Source: an uncultured Lachnospiraceae bacterium
Lineage (GTDB): Bacteria > Bacillota > Clostridia > TANB77 > CAG-508
Length of the DNA stretch: 36,630 nucleotides
NCBI GenBank assembly: GCA_946637865.1
Contig: CAMPBM010000006.1
Coordinates: forward strand, 1 to 36,630
Direction: 5' to 3'
In this document: piece by piece, positions 11,122 to 21,122 of the stretch
Layout: every line of letters begins with the position of its first letter
How positions within the stretch are numbered: the stretch's first letter is position 1
Notes under the pieces: generated by a model
What the model was told of the DNA's origin: nothing
Database searches by the model: none
Seen by the model: only the letters and a program-made list of their open reading frames with translations
Translations under genes and position numbers: made by a program

Positions 11122-11144
11122 TATATTTCAGAACACTACATAAT
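11119..11144 (+). repeat. Dispersed repeat segment TAATATATTTCAGAACACTACATAAT
   Basis: Exact match to the right arm of the 25949-26145 element; overlaps the glyS stop codon. Confidence 0.7.
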
Positions 11145-11212
11145 AAAAAAAATTTTTTTAGTTATAATTGTTGTAAAAAATGAAAAAAATAATACAAAGG
11201 AGGAAATTAAAT

Positions 11213-13839
11213 ATGGAAAGGAAATATGTATATTTATTTAATGAAGGAAATTGTAATATGCGAGAATTGTTAGGAGGAAAGGGAGCTAATTTGGCGGAGA
11301 TGACAAATCTTCGGACTTCCTGTTCCTCGGAGGTTTTACTATTACTACAGAGGCGTGCAACAATTATTATGAGAGCAACGAAACGATATCTGATGAGATA
11401 AAGAAGCAGATTTACGAAGGATTAGAAAAGTTAGAAAGTAAAATAGGTAAAGTTTTAGGAAATAAGGAAAAACCATTGTTGCTGTCAGTACGTTCTGGTG
11501 CAAGAGCGTCTATGCCGGGGATGATGGATACAATTTTAAATTTAGGAATTAATGATGAAGTTGTTCAGACGTTGGCTGAAAAGAATAGAAGGTTTGCGTT
11601 TGATAGTTATAGAAGATTTATTCAGATGTATAGCGATGTTGTTAAGGAGATTCCTAAAAAATTATTTGAAGATGCTATTGATACTAAGAAGTATCAAAGA
11701 GGATTAAAACTAGATACAGACATGGATGCCAACGATTTGGAGGATTTAGTAAAAGTTTTCAAGGGAATATATAGAGAACAAACTGGAGAAGATTTTCCAC
11801 AAAATTCTAGGGAGCAATTACTAGATTCTGTACGAGCTGTATTTAGGTCATGGAATAATCCAAGGGCAATAACATATAGAAGATTGAACGATATCCCATC
11901 CGATTGGGGAACAGCTGTAAATGTTCAGCAAATGGTTTTCGGAAACATGGGGGATGACTGTGGAACTGGTGTTGCATTTTCTCGTAATCCTGTGAGCGGA
12001 GAAAACGAGGTATTTGGAGAGTTTTTAATGAATGCACAGGGAGAGGATGTTGTTGCTGGTGTTAGAACTCCGCAGGAAATTGCAACTTTGAAACAAGTAA
12101 ATGAGGCTGCGTATAATGAATTTGTAGCGTATGCAAAAAAATTAGAAAAGCATTATAAAGATATGCAGGATATGGAATTTACAATAGAACATGGTAAATT
12201 ATATATTCTTCAAACTAGAAACGGAAAGAGAACTGCTAATGCAGCATTAAAAATAGCAGTTGATATGGAAAGTGAAGGCTTAATAACTAAGGAAGAAGCA
12301 ATTCTAAAAGTTGAGCCTAAGCAGTTAGAGCAATTATTACATCCAAATTTCGATACAAACAAATTAAAATCAGCTAAAGTAATTGGTAAAGGACTTCCTG
12401 CTTCCCCAGGAGCAGGTACTGGAAAAGTAGTATTTTCTGCAAACAAAGCTCAGGAATTGGCAAAAAATGGAGAAAAAGAACTAATATTGGTGCGTTTAGA
12501 AACTTCACCTGAAGATATTGAAGGTATGGTAGTATGCAATGGCGTGCTAACAGTAAGAGGAGGAATGACCTCACACGCAGCGGTTGTAGCACGTGGAATG
12601 GGAACTTGTTGCATAGCAGGCTGTGGAGAATTAACTATAAATGAACAAGATAATAGTTTTACAACTGCAAATGGTGAAGTATTCCATGAAGGTGATTATA
12701 TATCTTTAGACGGAAGTACAGGTATTGTTTATGGAGAAAAAGTTGATACTGTGGATGCAAGTGTATCTGGCGATTTTGCTAAATTTATGGGCTGGGCAGA
12801 TTCTTTAAGAAAACTAGAAGTTCGTGCAAACGCAGATAATGCAAGAGATGCAAAGCAAGCGTATGATTTTGGAGCACAGGGAATAGGTCTATGCAGAACA
12901 GAGCATATGTTCTTTGAAGGTGAAAGAATTTTTGCAATTCGAGAAATGATAGTTTCAAAAACTCCAGAGCAGAGAAGAATGGCACTAGAAAAGATTCTTC
13001 CAATGCAAAGGGGAGATTTTGAAGAATTATATAAAACTATGAAAGGTTATCCGGTTACAATTAGATTATTAGACCCACCTTTACATGAGTTTTTACCACA
13101 TGAAGATTGGGAGATAAGACAATTAGCAGGAGATATGAATATGTCTTTTGAAGAATTAAAGGAAATTGTTGTAGATTTGCATGAGTTTAATCCTATGATG
13201 GGACACAGAGGTTGTAGATTGGATGTAACTTATCCAGAAATTGGTGTAATGCAAACTAGAGCAATTATCGAAGCTGCAATAAATGTTAAGCGACAAGGTA
13301 TCGAGGTTCACCCAGAAATAATGATTCCTTTGATTGGTGATATAAAGGAAATAAAATTTGTTAAGGATATTATAACAAGCACTGCTGATCAAATTATAAA
13401 AGAATCTGGAATTGAGCTAAAGTATATGGTTGGAACTATGATAGAGATTCCACGTGCATGTATTATTGCTGATGAAATTGCTAAAGAAGCTGAGTTTTTC
13501 TCTTTTGGAACTAACGATTTAACTCAGTTAACTTATGGATTTAGTCGTGATGATGCAGGAAAGTTTTTAAAATCATATTATGATAAGAGGATTTTTGACT
13601 TTGACCCATTCCAAAGAATAGATGAGAATGGTGTTGGAAAGCTTGTTCAAACTGGTGTAAAACTTGGGAAAAGTGCAAGACCTGATATTGAACTTGGAAT
13701 ATGTGGAGAACATGGTGGAGACCCTAAATCTGTAGAATTTTGTCATAGAGTAGGGTTAAATTATGTATCTTGCTCACCATTTAGAGTTCCAATAGCTAGA
13801 TTGTCAGCTGCACAAGCAGCAGTAAAAGACAAGAAATAA
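11213..13839 (+). CDS. ppdK: Pyruvate, phosphate dikinase, continuous only with two +1 frameshifts at CGG 11312-11314 and 11328-11330
   Basis: MERKYVYLFNEGNCNMRELLGGKGANLAEMTNL | GLPVP | GGFTITTEACNNYYESNETISDEIKKQ...LLLSVRSGARASMPGMMDTILNLG. Each bar is a skipped C in an in-frame CGG. The rest is a full-length PPDK in one frame. Confidence 0.92.
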
Positions 13840-14001
13840 AACCATAAATTGTGAAATTTGAGATAGTATGGGTGACTTTTTTTGCTTAAATATTACAGCA
13901 ATATTACAAATTCGTAAAATCTCCAATTTTGATTGACTCCATTTTGCAACAATGATATACTAAGTTTGTAGAAAATTGTTGCAAAAGAGGAGGCGGAGAA
14001 G

Positions 14002-16062
14002 GTGACCAAAAGTGACTTTTTACCAAAAATAAACATAAGAAATCTTGTAATAAAACTAATTATTGTAAACATAATAATGTACATGTGTGCATTTGTTATG
14101 CCTGCAAATAGGAGTGTAGCTGTACAGACAAAATATGCATATACACAAGGGTGTTTAAGCAACTATCCGGGATATGATGCACTGTTGCAAAATCTACAAG
14201 CAAAACATCCGAATTGGCATTTTACAATATTAGATACTGGATTAGATTGGAATGATGTAATAAAGAACGAAACAGTGGCTGTGCATGGAAGAAATTTAGT
14301 TTATATAACATATAGTGGTAGTTGGGTATGTCCTACTTGTGGAAACAGACCTTACGATTCAGGAATGTGGAAGTGTGCTTCAGAAATGGCTGTTTCATAT
14401 TATATGGATCCTAGAAATTGGATAAATGAAAATAATATTTTTCAATTTGAAAATTTAGCATATAACGGGGATATCCAGAATATAGATGGAGTAAACAAAA
14501 TTTTAAGTACAGTTCCATGGGCTAGAGGCTCTACAATTACATACACAAAGCCAGATGGCTCAACAGGTGTATTGTATAAATCGTATGCACAGGTAATAAT
14601 GGATGCTGCAAGAGATGCTGGAATAAGCCCATATCATTTAGCAGCTAGAATTAGGCTAGAGCAAGGTTCTAATAGCGTTGCGAGCCCTACAGGAAATGGA
14701 AATTATGGTGCATATAGAGGATATTACAATTTTTGCAATATCCAAGCTACAGGCTCTGATATTTTAGGAAATGCATTAAGACATGCACAAGCAAATGGAT
14801 GGGATAATCCTGAAAAAGCTATAAGAGGAGGAGCACAGTTTTTAGCTTCTAGTTACATATCAAAAGGGCAATCTACATTATATCTACAAAAATTTGATGT
14901 AGATAGTTCAGATGGAGGTTTATATTATCATCAATACATGCAGAATATATCTGGGGCTTATACTGAAGGAAATACAGTAAAAAGTTCATATGAGAGTATG
15001 GGATTGTTAGATAGTAGTATCAACTTTGTTATACCAGTATATAATAATATGCCTCAAGAAAGAACTGATGGAACTGAGGGTCTTTCACCTGTGACACAAA
15101 ATGTACAAGTAACAGGAGATAATGTTGCAGTTAGAAATGGAAGGTCTGTTCAAGCACAAGAAGTAGCTAGAGTTAATTCTGGAGATGTTCTTTTAAGAAT
15201 AGAAACTACAAGTAAGCAAAATGATGGATATTACTGGGATAAGGTAGTGTTGCCAAATGGAACCAAAGGATACATTGCAAGAAATTTTATAAATCAAATT
15301 AATGATGTACAAAATGCTAATATCTCTGCAGTGGCTAATGTTGCTGTTAATTTAAGGAATGGACCGGGTACGAACAATACAAGCGTAATTAGAACGCTAA
15401 CAGTAGGACAGTCTGTTACAATTATTGAAACAGATAAGTATAATGGATTAGATGGATATAATTGGGCAAGAGTAAAGCTTAATGATGGTTCACAGGGATA
15501 TTTAGTTAGAAGTTATTTAACTGAAACAGCTCAAACAAACTATCAAATGGCGTTTGTAAATTGTAATGATGATGGTAAAGTATATGTGAGAAGTGGAGCA
15601 AGTACTAATACTACAATTGTTACGGCTTTAAGGAAAGATACAAAGGTTACTGTGTTGCAAAAAAATGCTGGTAGTGCTGGTGGATATAGTTGGGATAAAA
15701 TTGTTACACTAGACGGATTAGAGGGATATATGGCTAATACATATTTAAGGTATGAAGATAATAATAGTGGAAACAATAACAATGGAGGCAATAATAGTGG
15801 TAATGATAATGGCGGAAACAATAATAGTGGTGACAATAACGGTGGAAACAATACTAGTGGCGACAACAACACTATTGCTACTCCAGCAGGGACAAATGAT
15901 GTAGATGGAAACGGAGTGGTAAATTCCGCAGATTTATTTTGCATTGTGAAATTTTTGAAAGAAAATAATAATGCGTATAATGAAGCATACGATGTAAATA
16001 AAGATAATGCTGTAAATTCAGGAGATTTATATCAAATTGTATTATACTTAAAACAAAATTAA
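14002..16062 (+). CDS. Secreted glucosaminidase-like protein with SH3b repeats and C-terminal dockerin-like domain
   Basis: YPGYDALLQNLQAKHPNWHF N-terminus, glucosaminidase-like core, three SH3b-like repeats (AVNLRNGPGTNNTSVIRTL), Gly/Asn linker, paired dockerin-type Ca loops (DVDGNGVVNSADL..., DVNKDNAVNSGDL...). Confidence 0.8.
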   Translation: MTKSDFLPKINIRNLVIKLIIVNIIMYMCAFVMPANRSVAVQTKYAYTQGCLSNYPGYDALLQNLQAKHPNWHFTILDTGLDWNDVIKNETVAVHGRNLVYITYSGSWVCPTCGNRPYDSGMWKCASEMAVSYYMDPRNWINENNIFQFENLAYNGDIQNIDGVNKILSTVPWARGSTITYTKPDGSTGVLYKSYAQVIMDAARDAGISPYHLAARIRLEQGSNSVASPTGNGNYGAYRGYYNFCNIQATGSDILGNALRHAQANGWDNPEKAIRGGAQFLASSYISKGQSTLYLQKFDVDSSDGGLYYHQYMQNISGAYTEGNTVKSSYESMGLLDSSINFVIPVYNNMPQERTDGTEGLSPVTQNVQVTGDNVAVRNGRSVQAQEVARVNSGDVLLRIETTSKQNDGYYWDKVVLPNGTKGYIARNFINQINDVQNANISAVANVAVNLRNGPGTNNTSVIRTLTVGQSVTIIETDKYNGLDGYNWARVKLNDGSQGYLVRSYLTETAQTNYQMAFVNCNDDGKVYVRSGASTNTTIVTALRKDTKVTVLQKNAGSAGGYSWDKIVTLDGLEGYMANTYLRYEDNNSGNNNNGGNNSGNDNGGNNNSGDNNGGNNTSGDNNTIATPAGTNDVDGNGVVNSADLFCIVKFLKENNNAYNEAYDVNKDNAVNSGDLYQIVLYLKQN

Positions 16063-16081
16063 TCAAATTATGGAGGAAAAG

Positions 16082-17839
16082 ATGAGAAGAGTACGTTATA
16101 AAGTTATATTAACAATGGTATTTACATTTGTTATACTGTTGTTTAACCAATCGATTAGCAGTGCAGCGAGTGCGAATATTTCAGCAAGTAGTACCAATGT
16201 TAGTGTTGGAGATAATGTTAGTATAAATGTAGTTATTGATGCAGCAACTTGGAATGTTAAGGTAAATGGGGCTGGAGTATCAGATTCAATTGTTGGTTTT
16301 AATTCTGACGCGGTTAACCAAACTATCAATAAGTCTTATAATTTAGACACTTCAAAGGCAGGAAGTTATACGGTATCAATATCTGGTGATGTAACTGATG
16401 CAACAGGAAATTCGTCTGCTGGAGGATCTGTAACAGTAAATGTCGTAGAAAAAGCAAATCAACAACCAGCTACACAGCAAGAACCAGTACAACAACAAAC
16501 TCAGCAACAGACGCAACAACAAAATCAACAAAACCAGCAAGATCAACAAAATCAACAACAAAAACAACAGCAACAAAATCAGCAACAAAAGCAACAGCAG
16601 GCACAGCCAACACAACCTAATTTTACAAATACTAATCAAAAAATGTATACAACTGGAAATATAAATCTACGTTCAAGTTGGTCAATATCATCACAAGCAA
16701 TAAATGTACCAGCAGGAACAGAAGTAACTGTAACGGGAACTTCTACACAAAAAGTAGAAGGGTATGTTTGGTACAGAATATTATACAATGGTCAAACAAA
16801 ATATGTAGCTAGTAATTTATTAACAAGTAATAAACCTGAGGAGAAAAATGAAAAATCTTCAAACAAAGCATTAAAGGATATAGTTGTAGAAAATTACAAG
16901 ATATCTCCAGCATTTAATCCAGAGACTACTAAATATCAATTAGAGGTTGGAAAAGATGTCGAAAAATTGGGAATATCTGCAATAAAACAAGAGGATACAC
17001 AAAAGGTAGATATTTCAGGAAATGAAAATTTCAAGATAGGTAATAATATTGTAAAAGTTACAGTGACAGCAGAGGATGGAACTACAAGACTATATACAAT
17101 AACAGTAGTTAAAACTAATACGGAAAAATCTGAGGAAGCAAAAGATGCAACTCTAAAGCTTAGTCAACTTACAGTAAATAATGCAACTTTAGATCCTAAA
17201 TTTGATGCTAATGTAACTAGCTATACAATTACAGTTAATGACATTTCATCAGTAAAGCCAGACAATATTACAGCTACACCAGCAGATGAAGGTGTTACAG
17301 TAACAGTAGCGGAGGAAAATAAAAGTGAAGGTGTAGAAAAAAATATAACTATAATGTTGGAAAATGCTGATAAAACAAAAACTGCTGTATATCAAATTAC
17401 AGTTAAGAAGTCTCAGAATATGGCTGGAAATGCTAATCAAAATGGAAAGAATAATTCAATATATTATATCTTAGGTGGAATAATTTTTGTATTACTAGTT
17501 TTTATTATTATTATCATTATATTATTAAAAAGAACTTCTGATGATGATTTTGATGATGAGGATGAAGATGACGAATTATCAGATGATTATAATATCTCTT
17601 TGAAAGATGGAGAAGATGGAACTGCTTCAAATAATGGTGGTAGCCAAGAGTATGATGAAATGATAAAAAATAGTAATGTTAAGTCTCATATTGTAGAGCT
17701 TGAGGATTATGATGTCTTTAAGGATAAGGGCGATGGCGTTGGCGTTGACAGAAGTGGTGTTAATATTTCGTCTTCAAATGAGAATGGATTTGATGATGAT
17801 GGTGATAAAAAGAATAAAAGAAAAGGAAAACATTTTTAA
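16082..17839 (+). CDS. Surface protein: Ig-like domain, Gln-rich tract, SH3b, two cadherin-like beta-sandwich domains, TM helix and acidic tail
   Basis: Signal peptide; poly-Q/N stretch; INLRSSWSISSQAINVPAGTEV (SH3b); LKDIVVENYKISPAFNPETTKYQLEV and LSQLTVNNATLDPKFDANVTSYTITV; TM ILGGIIFVLLVFIIIIIILL. Confidence 0.75.
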   Translation: MRRVRYKVILTMVFTFVILLFNQSISSAASANISASSTNVSVGDNVSINVVIDAATWNVKVNGAGVSDSIVGFNSDAVNQTINKSYNLDTSKAGSYTVSISGDVTDATGNSSAGGSVTVNVVEKANQQPATQQEPVQQQTQQQTQQQNQQNQQDQQNQQQKQQQQNQQQKQQQAQPTQPNFTNTNQKMYTTGNINLRSSWSISSQAINVPAGTEVTVTGTSTQKVEGYVWYRILYNGQTKYVASNLLTSNKPEEKNEKSSNKALKDIVVENYKISPAFNPETTKYQLEVGKDVEKLGISAIKQEDTQKVDISGNENFKIGNNIVKVTVTAEDGTTRLYTITVVKTNTEKSEEAKDATLKLSQLTVNNATLDPKFDANVTSYTITVNDISSVKPDNITATPADEGVTVTVAEENKSEGVEKNITIMLENADKTKTAVYQITVKKSQNMAGNANQNGKNNSIYYILGGIIFVLLVFIIIIIILLKRTSDDDFDDEDEDDELSDDYNISLKDGEDGTASNNGGSQEYDEMIKNSNVKSHIVELEDYDVFKDKGDGVGVDRSGVNISSSNENGFDDDGDKKNKRKGKHF

Positions 17840-17906
17840 TAAGTATTGAATTTTTTTTGATAAAGTGGTATCCTAGGGTAGTAGTTATTTTGGGATACCT
17901 ATATAT

Positions 17907-17982
17907 GCCACTATAGCTCAGTTGGTAGAGCAACTGATTCGTAACCAGTAGGTCTGCAGTTCGATTCTGCATGGTGGCACCA
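17907..17982 (+). tRNA. tRNA-Thr(CGT), CCA encoded
   Basis: Cloverleaf foldable by eye: acceptor GCCACTA/TGGTGGC, anticodon loop TTCGTAA, T-arm TGCAG-TTCGATT-CTGCA, encoded CCA. One A:C mismatch closes the anticodon stem. Confidence 0.93.
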
Positions 17983-18060
17983 GAGTGAAATTTGTCGAAC
18001 CAGTATATATGAGGTGGTATGCCGATGCCATAGGCTTCGTGCTTTTGGTGAAAATTTTTT

Positions 18061-18100
18061 AATAGCTAAATACTTGATGACAAGTGTTTAGCTATTTTTA
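18061..18100 (+). terminator. Rho-independent terminator-like hairpin
   Basis: AATAGCTAAATACTTG/CAAGTGTTTAGCTATT followed by T-rich sequence. Confidence 0.7.
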
Positions 18101-18239
18101 TTTGTGGCGAATTCGCCATAATTAAAAGTTTAAATTATGAAAGATATAGAAAGCTATTTATAGAAGCTAGATAGTATGTTATAATATTAACAATTTAGAA
18201 ATAATGGATATAAAAGGAGAGCATATTAGGAGGGGAAAA

Positions 18240-18845
18240 ATGAAAGAAATATTATTTGCAACAGGAAATGCATCAAAAGTAGCTAGGTTTTCTGAAAAAT
18301 TACAAGGAAAAGGAATTTTATTAAAATCATTAAAAGATATAAACATAAACATCGATATAGAAGAAAATGGAAATACAGCTATTGAAAATGCTGAAATAAA
18401 ATCAAGAGCATATTATGAAGCTACTAAAATGACAACAATGGCAATTGATGATACTTTATTTATAGAAGGTATTCCTGAGGAAAAACAACCAGGAGTTTAT
18501 GTAAGAAGAGTAAACGGAAAAAGATTAAATGATGAAGAAATGATTAAGTATTATACAAATCTTGTTAAAAAATATGGTAAAGGTGGAAAATTGAATACAA
18601 AGTGGATATCAGGTATGGCAGTTATAAAAGATGGGAAAATTTCAACACATACTGAGATTACAAGCGAATATTACCTTGTAGATACACCTACTAGAGAAAG
18701 AAAAGAGGGGTATCCTTTAAGTTCAATAATGGTTCATAAAAAGTTGAACAAGTATGATATTTATCTTACAGAGGAAGATAAGAAAATTGGACAGGCAGAT
18801 GATAATGGTTTTATTGATTTTATCGTAAAAACTATTAATCAATAA
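18240..18845 (+). CDS. Non-canonical purine NTP pyrophosphatase (RdgB/HAM1-like)
   Basis: FATGNASKVARF start, NAEIKSRAYYEAT, AIDDTLFIE motifs. Confidence 0.8.
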   Translation: MKEILFATGNASKVARFSEKLQGKGILLKSLKDININIDIEENGNTAIENAEIKSRAYYEATKMTTMAIDDTLFIEGIPEEKQPGVYVRRVNGKRLNDEEMIKYYTNLVKKYGKGGKLNTKWISGMAVIKDGKISTHTEITSEYYLVDTPTRERKEGYPLSSIMVHKKLNKYDIYLTEEDKKIGQADDNGFIDFIVKTINQ

Positions 18846-18885
18846 ATTAGTTTTGCAAAAATGATTTTTAATAAGGAGAATATAA

Positions 18886-19482
18886 ATGGATATGTATAAA
18901 TTAGTTGAAAAAAACAAGTTAGCTATCTTGAAATTTTTAAAAACCAAAAATATAGTTATAAACAATATAGATGAAATTCTAGATAAAATAACGGTCGAAA
19001 TTGGTCAAAAGAAGGAATATCCGTATGCCAAAATTGATAAAACAAACCCATTTAAAGTAATAATAAGTGAAGATATTGATGAAAAAGATGTGTATAAATG
19101 GTTAAATCATGAAATGTTGCATGTAATATCTAACAATACAGATACTGTCGATGATGTACATGTTGGTGGTATTATAATTGAAATAAAAGAAAACAATATT
19201 TGGATAGGTCAATATTTGAATGAAGCTATAACCGAATACATTAATCAACTGATAATAAATAGTAAGTATAGTGATTACTATGATAGATATATAGAGGCAT
19301 TAGAATATATAATAGATATGATAGGGGAAGCTGTTGTAATAAAAGCATACTTTAGTAATAATTTATCTTTAATAGTTGAAGAATTAAAAAAGAAGTCTAA
19401 AAAATCAGATGAAATGATTATGAATTTTATAGAGTCAATAGACCATCTTTATGATAATGAAACATATAAAATAGAAATATAA
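18886..19482 (+). CDS. Putative gluzincin-like metallopeptidase
   Basis: HExxH motif (HEMLH) followed by a downstream NEAITEYI helix. Confidence 0.55.
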   Translation: MDMYKLVEKNKLAILKFLKTKNIVINNIDEILDKITVEIGQKKEYPYAKIDKTNPFKVIISEDIDEKDVYKWLNHEMLHVISNNTDTVDDVHVGGIIIEIKENNIWIGQYLNEAITEYINQLIINSKYSDYYDRYIEALEYIIDMIGEAVVIKAYFSNNLSLIVEELKKKSKKSDEMIMNFIESIDHLYDNETYKIEI

Positions 19483-19517
19483 AAGATAATAAAAATAAAA
19501 GTTTAAAATGGTAGATT

Positions 19518-20027
19518 ATGGAGGAGATTGAATTGTTTATTCTAAAAGAATTAAATTTGGATATGGGAATAAAAGAATATGAAATGTATCAAGATATTCC
19601 TGCTAAAGAATCTGGCTCAACTAACAATTGCCATGGAATACCTTATGAAAATTTTAAGGAATATCTACAAAAAGAAATCAACAGAAAAAACAACCAAGTT
19701 ACATCAGAAGATACACCAACAATAACATATATAATGTATGTAGATAATAATCCAGTTGGTATAATATGCTTAAGAACACAAATTAATGAGAACTGGAAAA
19801 AGTGGTCTGGTAATTTTTACTATAAAATAAGAAAAAGTGAAAGAAATAAAGGATATGGTACAGAAATTTTAAAACTTGCTTTAAGGGAGTTTAAAAGTTT
19901 AGGATTTAAAGAAGTATATGGACAATAATCACAAGGTAATATTGCTTCAGCAAAAGTAATTGAAAATAATGGTGGAATATTTTTAAATGAAAATAATGGT
20001 ACTAGATATTATAAAATAATAATTTAG
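19518..20027 (+). pseudogene. GNAT N-acetyltransferase interrupted by in-frame TAA at 19926-19928
   Basis: KIRKSERNKGYGTEILKLALREFKSLGFKEVYGQ*SQGNIASAKVIENNGGIFLNENNGTRYYKIII*; homology continues in the same frame past the TAA. Confidence 0.75.
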
Positions 20028-20042
20028 AAAGGAAAATTCGAT

Positions 20043-20603
20043 ATGCTAAAATACGTGCGTGTAATGGATGGAACAAAAAGTAACGCAGGAGGATTTGAAT
20101 ATAAGTTAGATGAGATAAACTATTCTGATAATTGGAATCCTAATGAAACTGAACCAGATAAAATGGGTGGTTTTAATTTTGGTTCTGAAGATAAAATATT
20201 AAGATGGTTACACAGAGGCGATACTATATATGATGTAATTATTCCAGAAGATGCAGAGGTAGTTTTATGTGATGAAGAAAAAGGAGTTTGGAGAGCTAAT
20301 AAGATAATTGTTACAAATCCTAGAATAATAACTGATGATGTTGTAATGGAATTATATAATAAGACAACATTATCTAATAAAGTATTAGCTCAATGTTTAC
20401 AAACTCTTTTATGGAAAAATAGATTAGAAATAAGCAAGTATATCATTAGAGATAGAGTTAATAAAGAAAATGTTGATGAATTTATTAAGGAATTTGAAGA
20501 TTATAATAAAAAAGCAGAAAAATTCAACTATAATGAATTAGGACAAGATAGCAAGGTAATTTATGATATATTAATTGAAATTAGAGGTGAGCAATTCGAA
20601 TGA
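20043..20603 (+). CDS. Hypothetical protein
   Basis: 186-aa ORF with preceding RBS (agaaagg); no family assigned with confidence. Confidence 0.6.
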   Translation: MLKYVRVMDGTKSNAGGFEYKLDEINYSDNWNPNETEPDKMGGFNFGSEDKILRWLHRGDTIYDVIIPEDAEVVLCDEEKGVWRANKIIVTNPRIITDDVVMELYNKTTLSNKVLAQCLQTLLWKNRLEISKYIIRDRVNKENVDEFIKEFEDYNKKAEKFNYNELGQDSKVIYDILIEIRGEQFE

Positions 20604-20689
20604 TATATTGAATTATTTTTTGCATTATGATAATATACATACAGATAAAAACAAGGAACGAAAATATATTATTATAAAAGAAAAAAGGG

Positions 20690-21097
20690 GTGATACGAAA
20701 GATGAAATTAAATTTAGCTCAAACAAAGCTTGTAGGATTAACTATGAAATTAGATTTAAAAACGAGAGAGTACCAAATGCTATGTGAAGAATTAGACAAA
20801 TACAAGAAAGAAAATATAGATGAGAACGATGAAAGATTATATGAAATGTTGGGAAAATTTCAAGTTAATCATGATGAAATAGTAGAAATAAAAAAACAGT
20901 TAAAAGAAATTGAGAGCATTGAAGATATAAATGAAAGCACAAATGAAAACGAATATAGTTATGAGGACCTTTTTAAGAAGAAAGAGAATGAAAAAATAAA
21001 TACTCCTGAATCCAACAATGAAAAAATGATGGTAGAGTATAATGCAAATTTATGGATGAAGATAAAAAGAAAATTTAAGGAATTATTTAAATTTTAA
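20690..21097 (+). CDS. Hypothetical coiled-coil protein
   Basis: ORF with charged heptad-like composition; start may be ATG 20702. Confidence 0.45.
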   Translation: MIRKMKLNLAQTKLVGLTMKLDLKTREYQMLCEELDKYKKENIDENDERLYEMLGKFQVNHDEIVEIKKQLKEIESIEDINESTNENEYSYEDLFKKKENEKINTPESNNEKMMVEYNANLWMKIKRKFKELFKF

Positions 21098-21122
21098 AAT
21101 ATGAAAGTTGGGGGTATTTATT

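Noticed and set aside
5959-11331. CGG reassigned to another amino acid
   Set aside because: At all four sites homology resumes only in the +1 frame, so a simple codon reassignment cannot explain them.
5959-11331. Four independent sequencing or assembly indels
   Set aside because: The sites are not homopolymers, each is an extra C giving in-frame CGG before Gly, and no other in-frame CGG was found. Not fully excluded without reads.
15543-15944. Minus-strand Leu/Pro-rich ORF
   Set aside because: Antisense of the Asn/Gly-rich linker of the dockerin protein.
16376-16639. Minus-strand poly-Leu ORF
   Set aside because: Antisense of the Gln-rich CAA/CAG tract.
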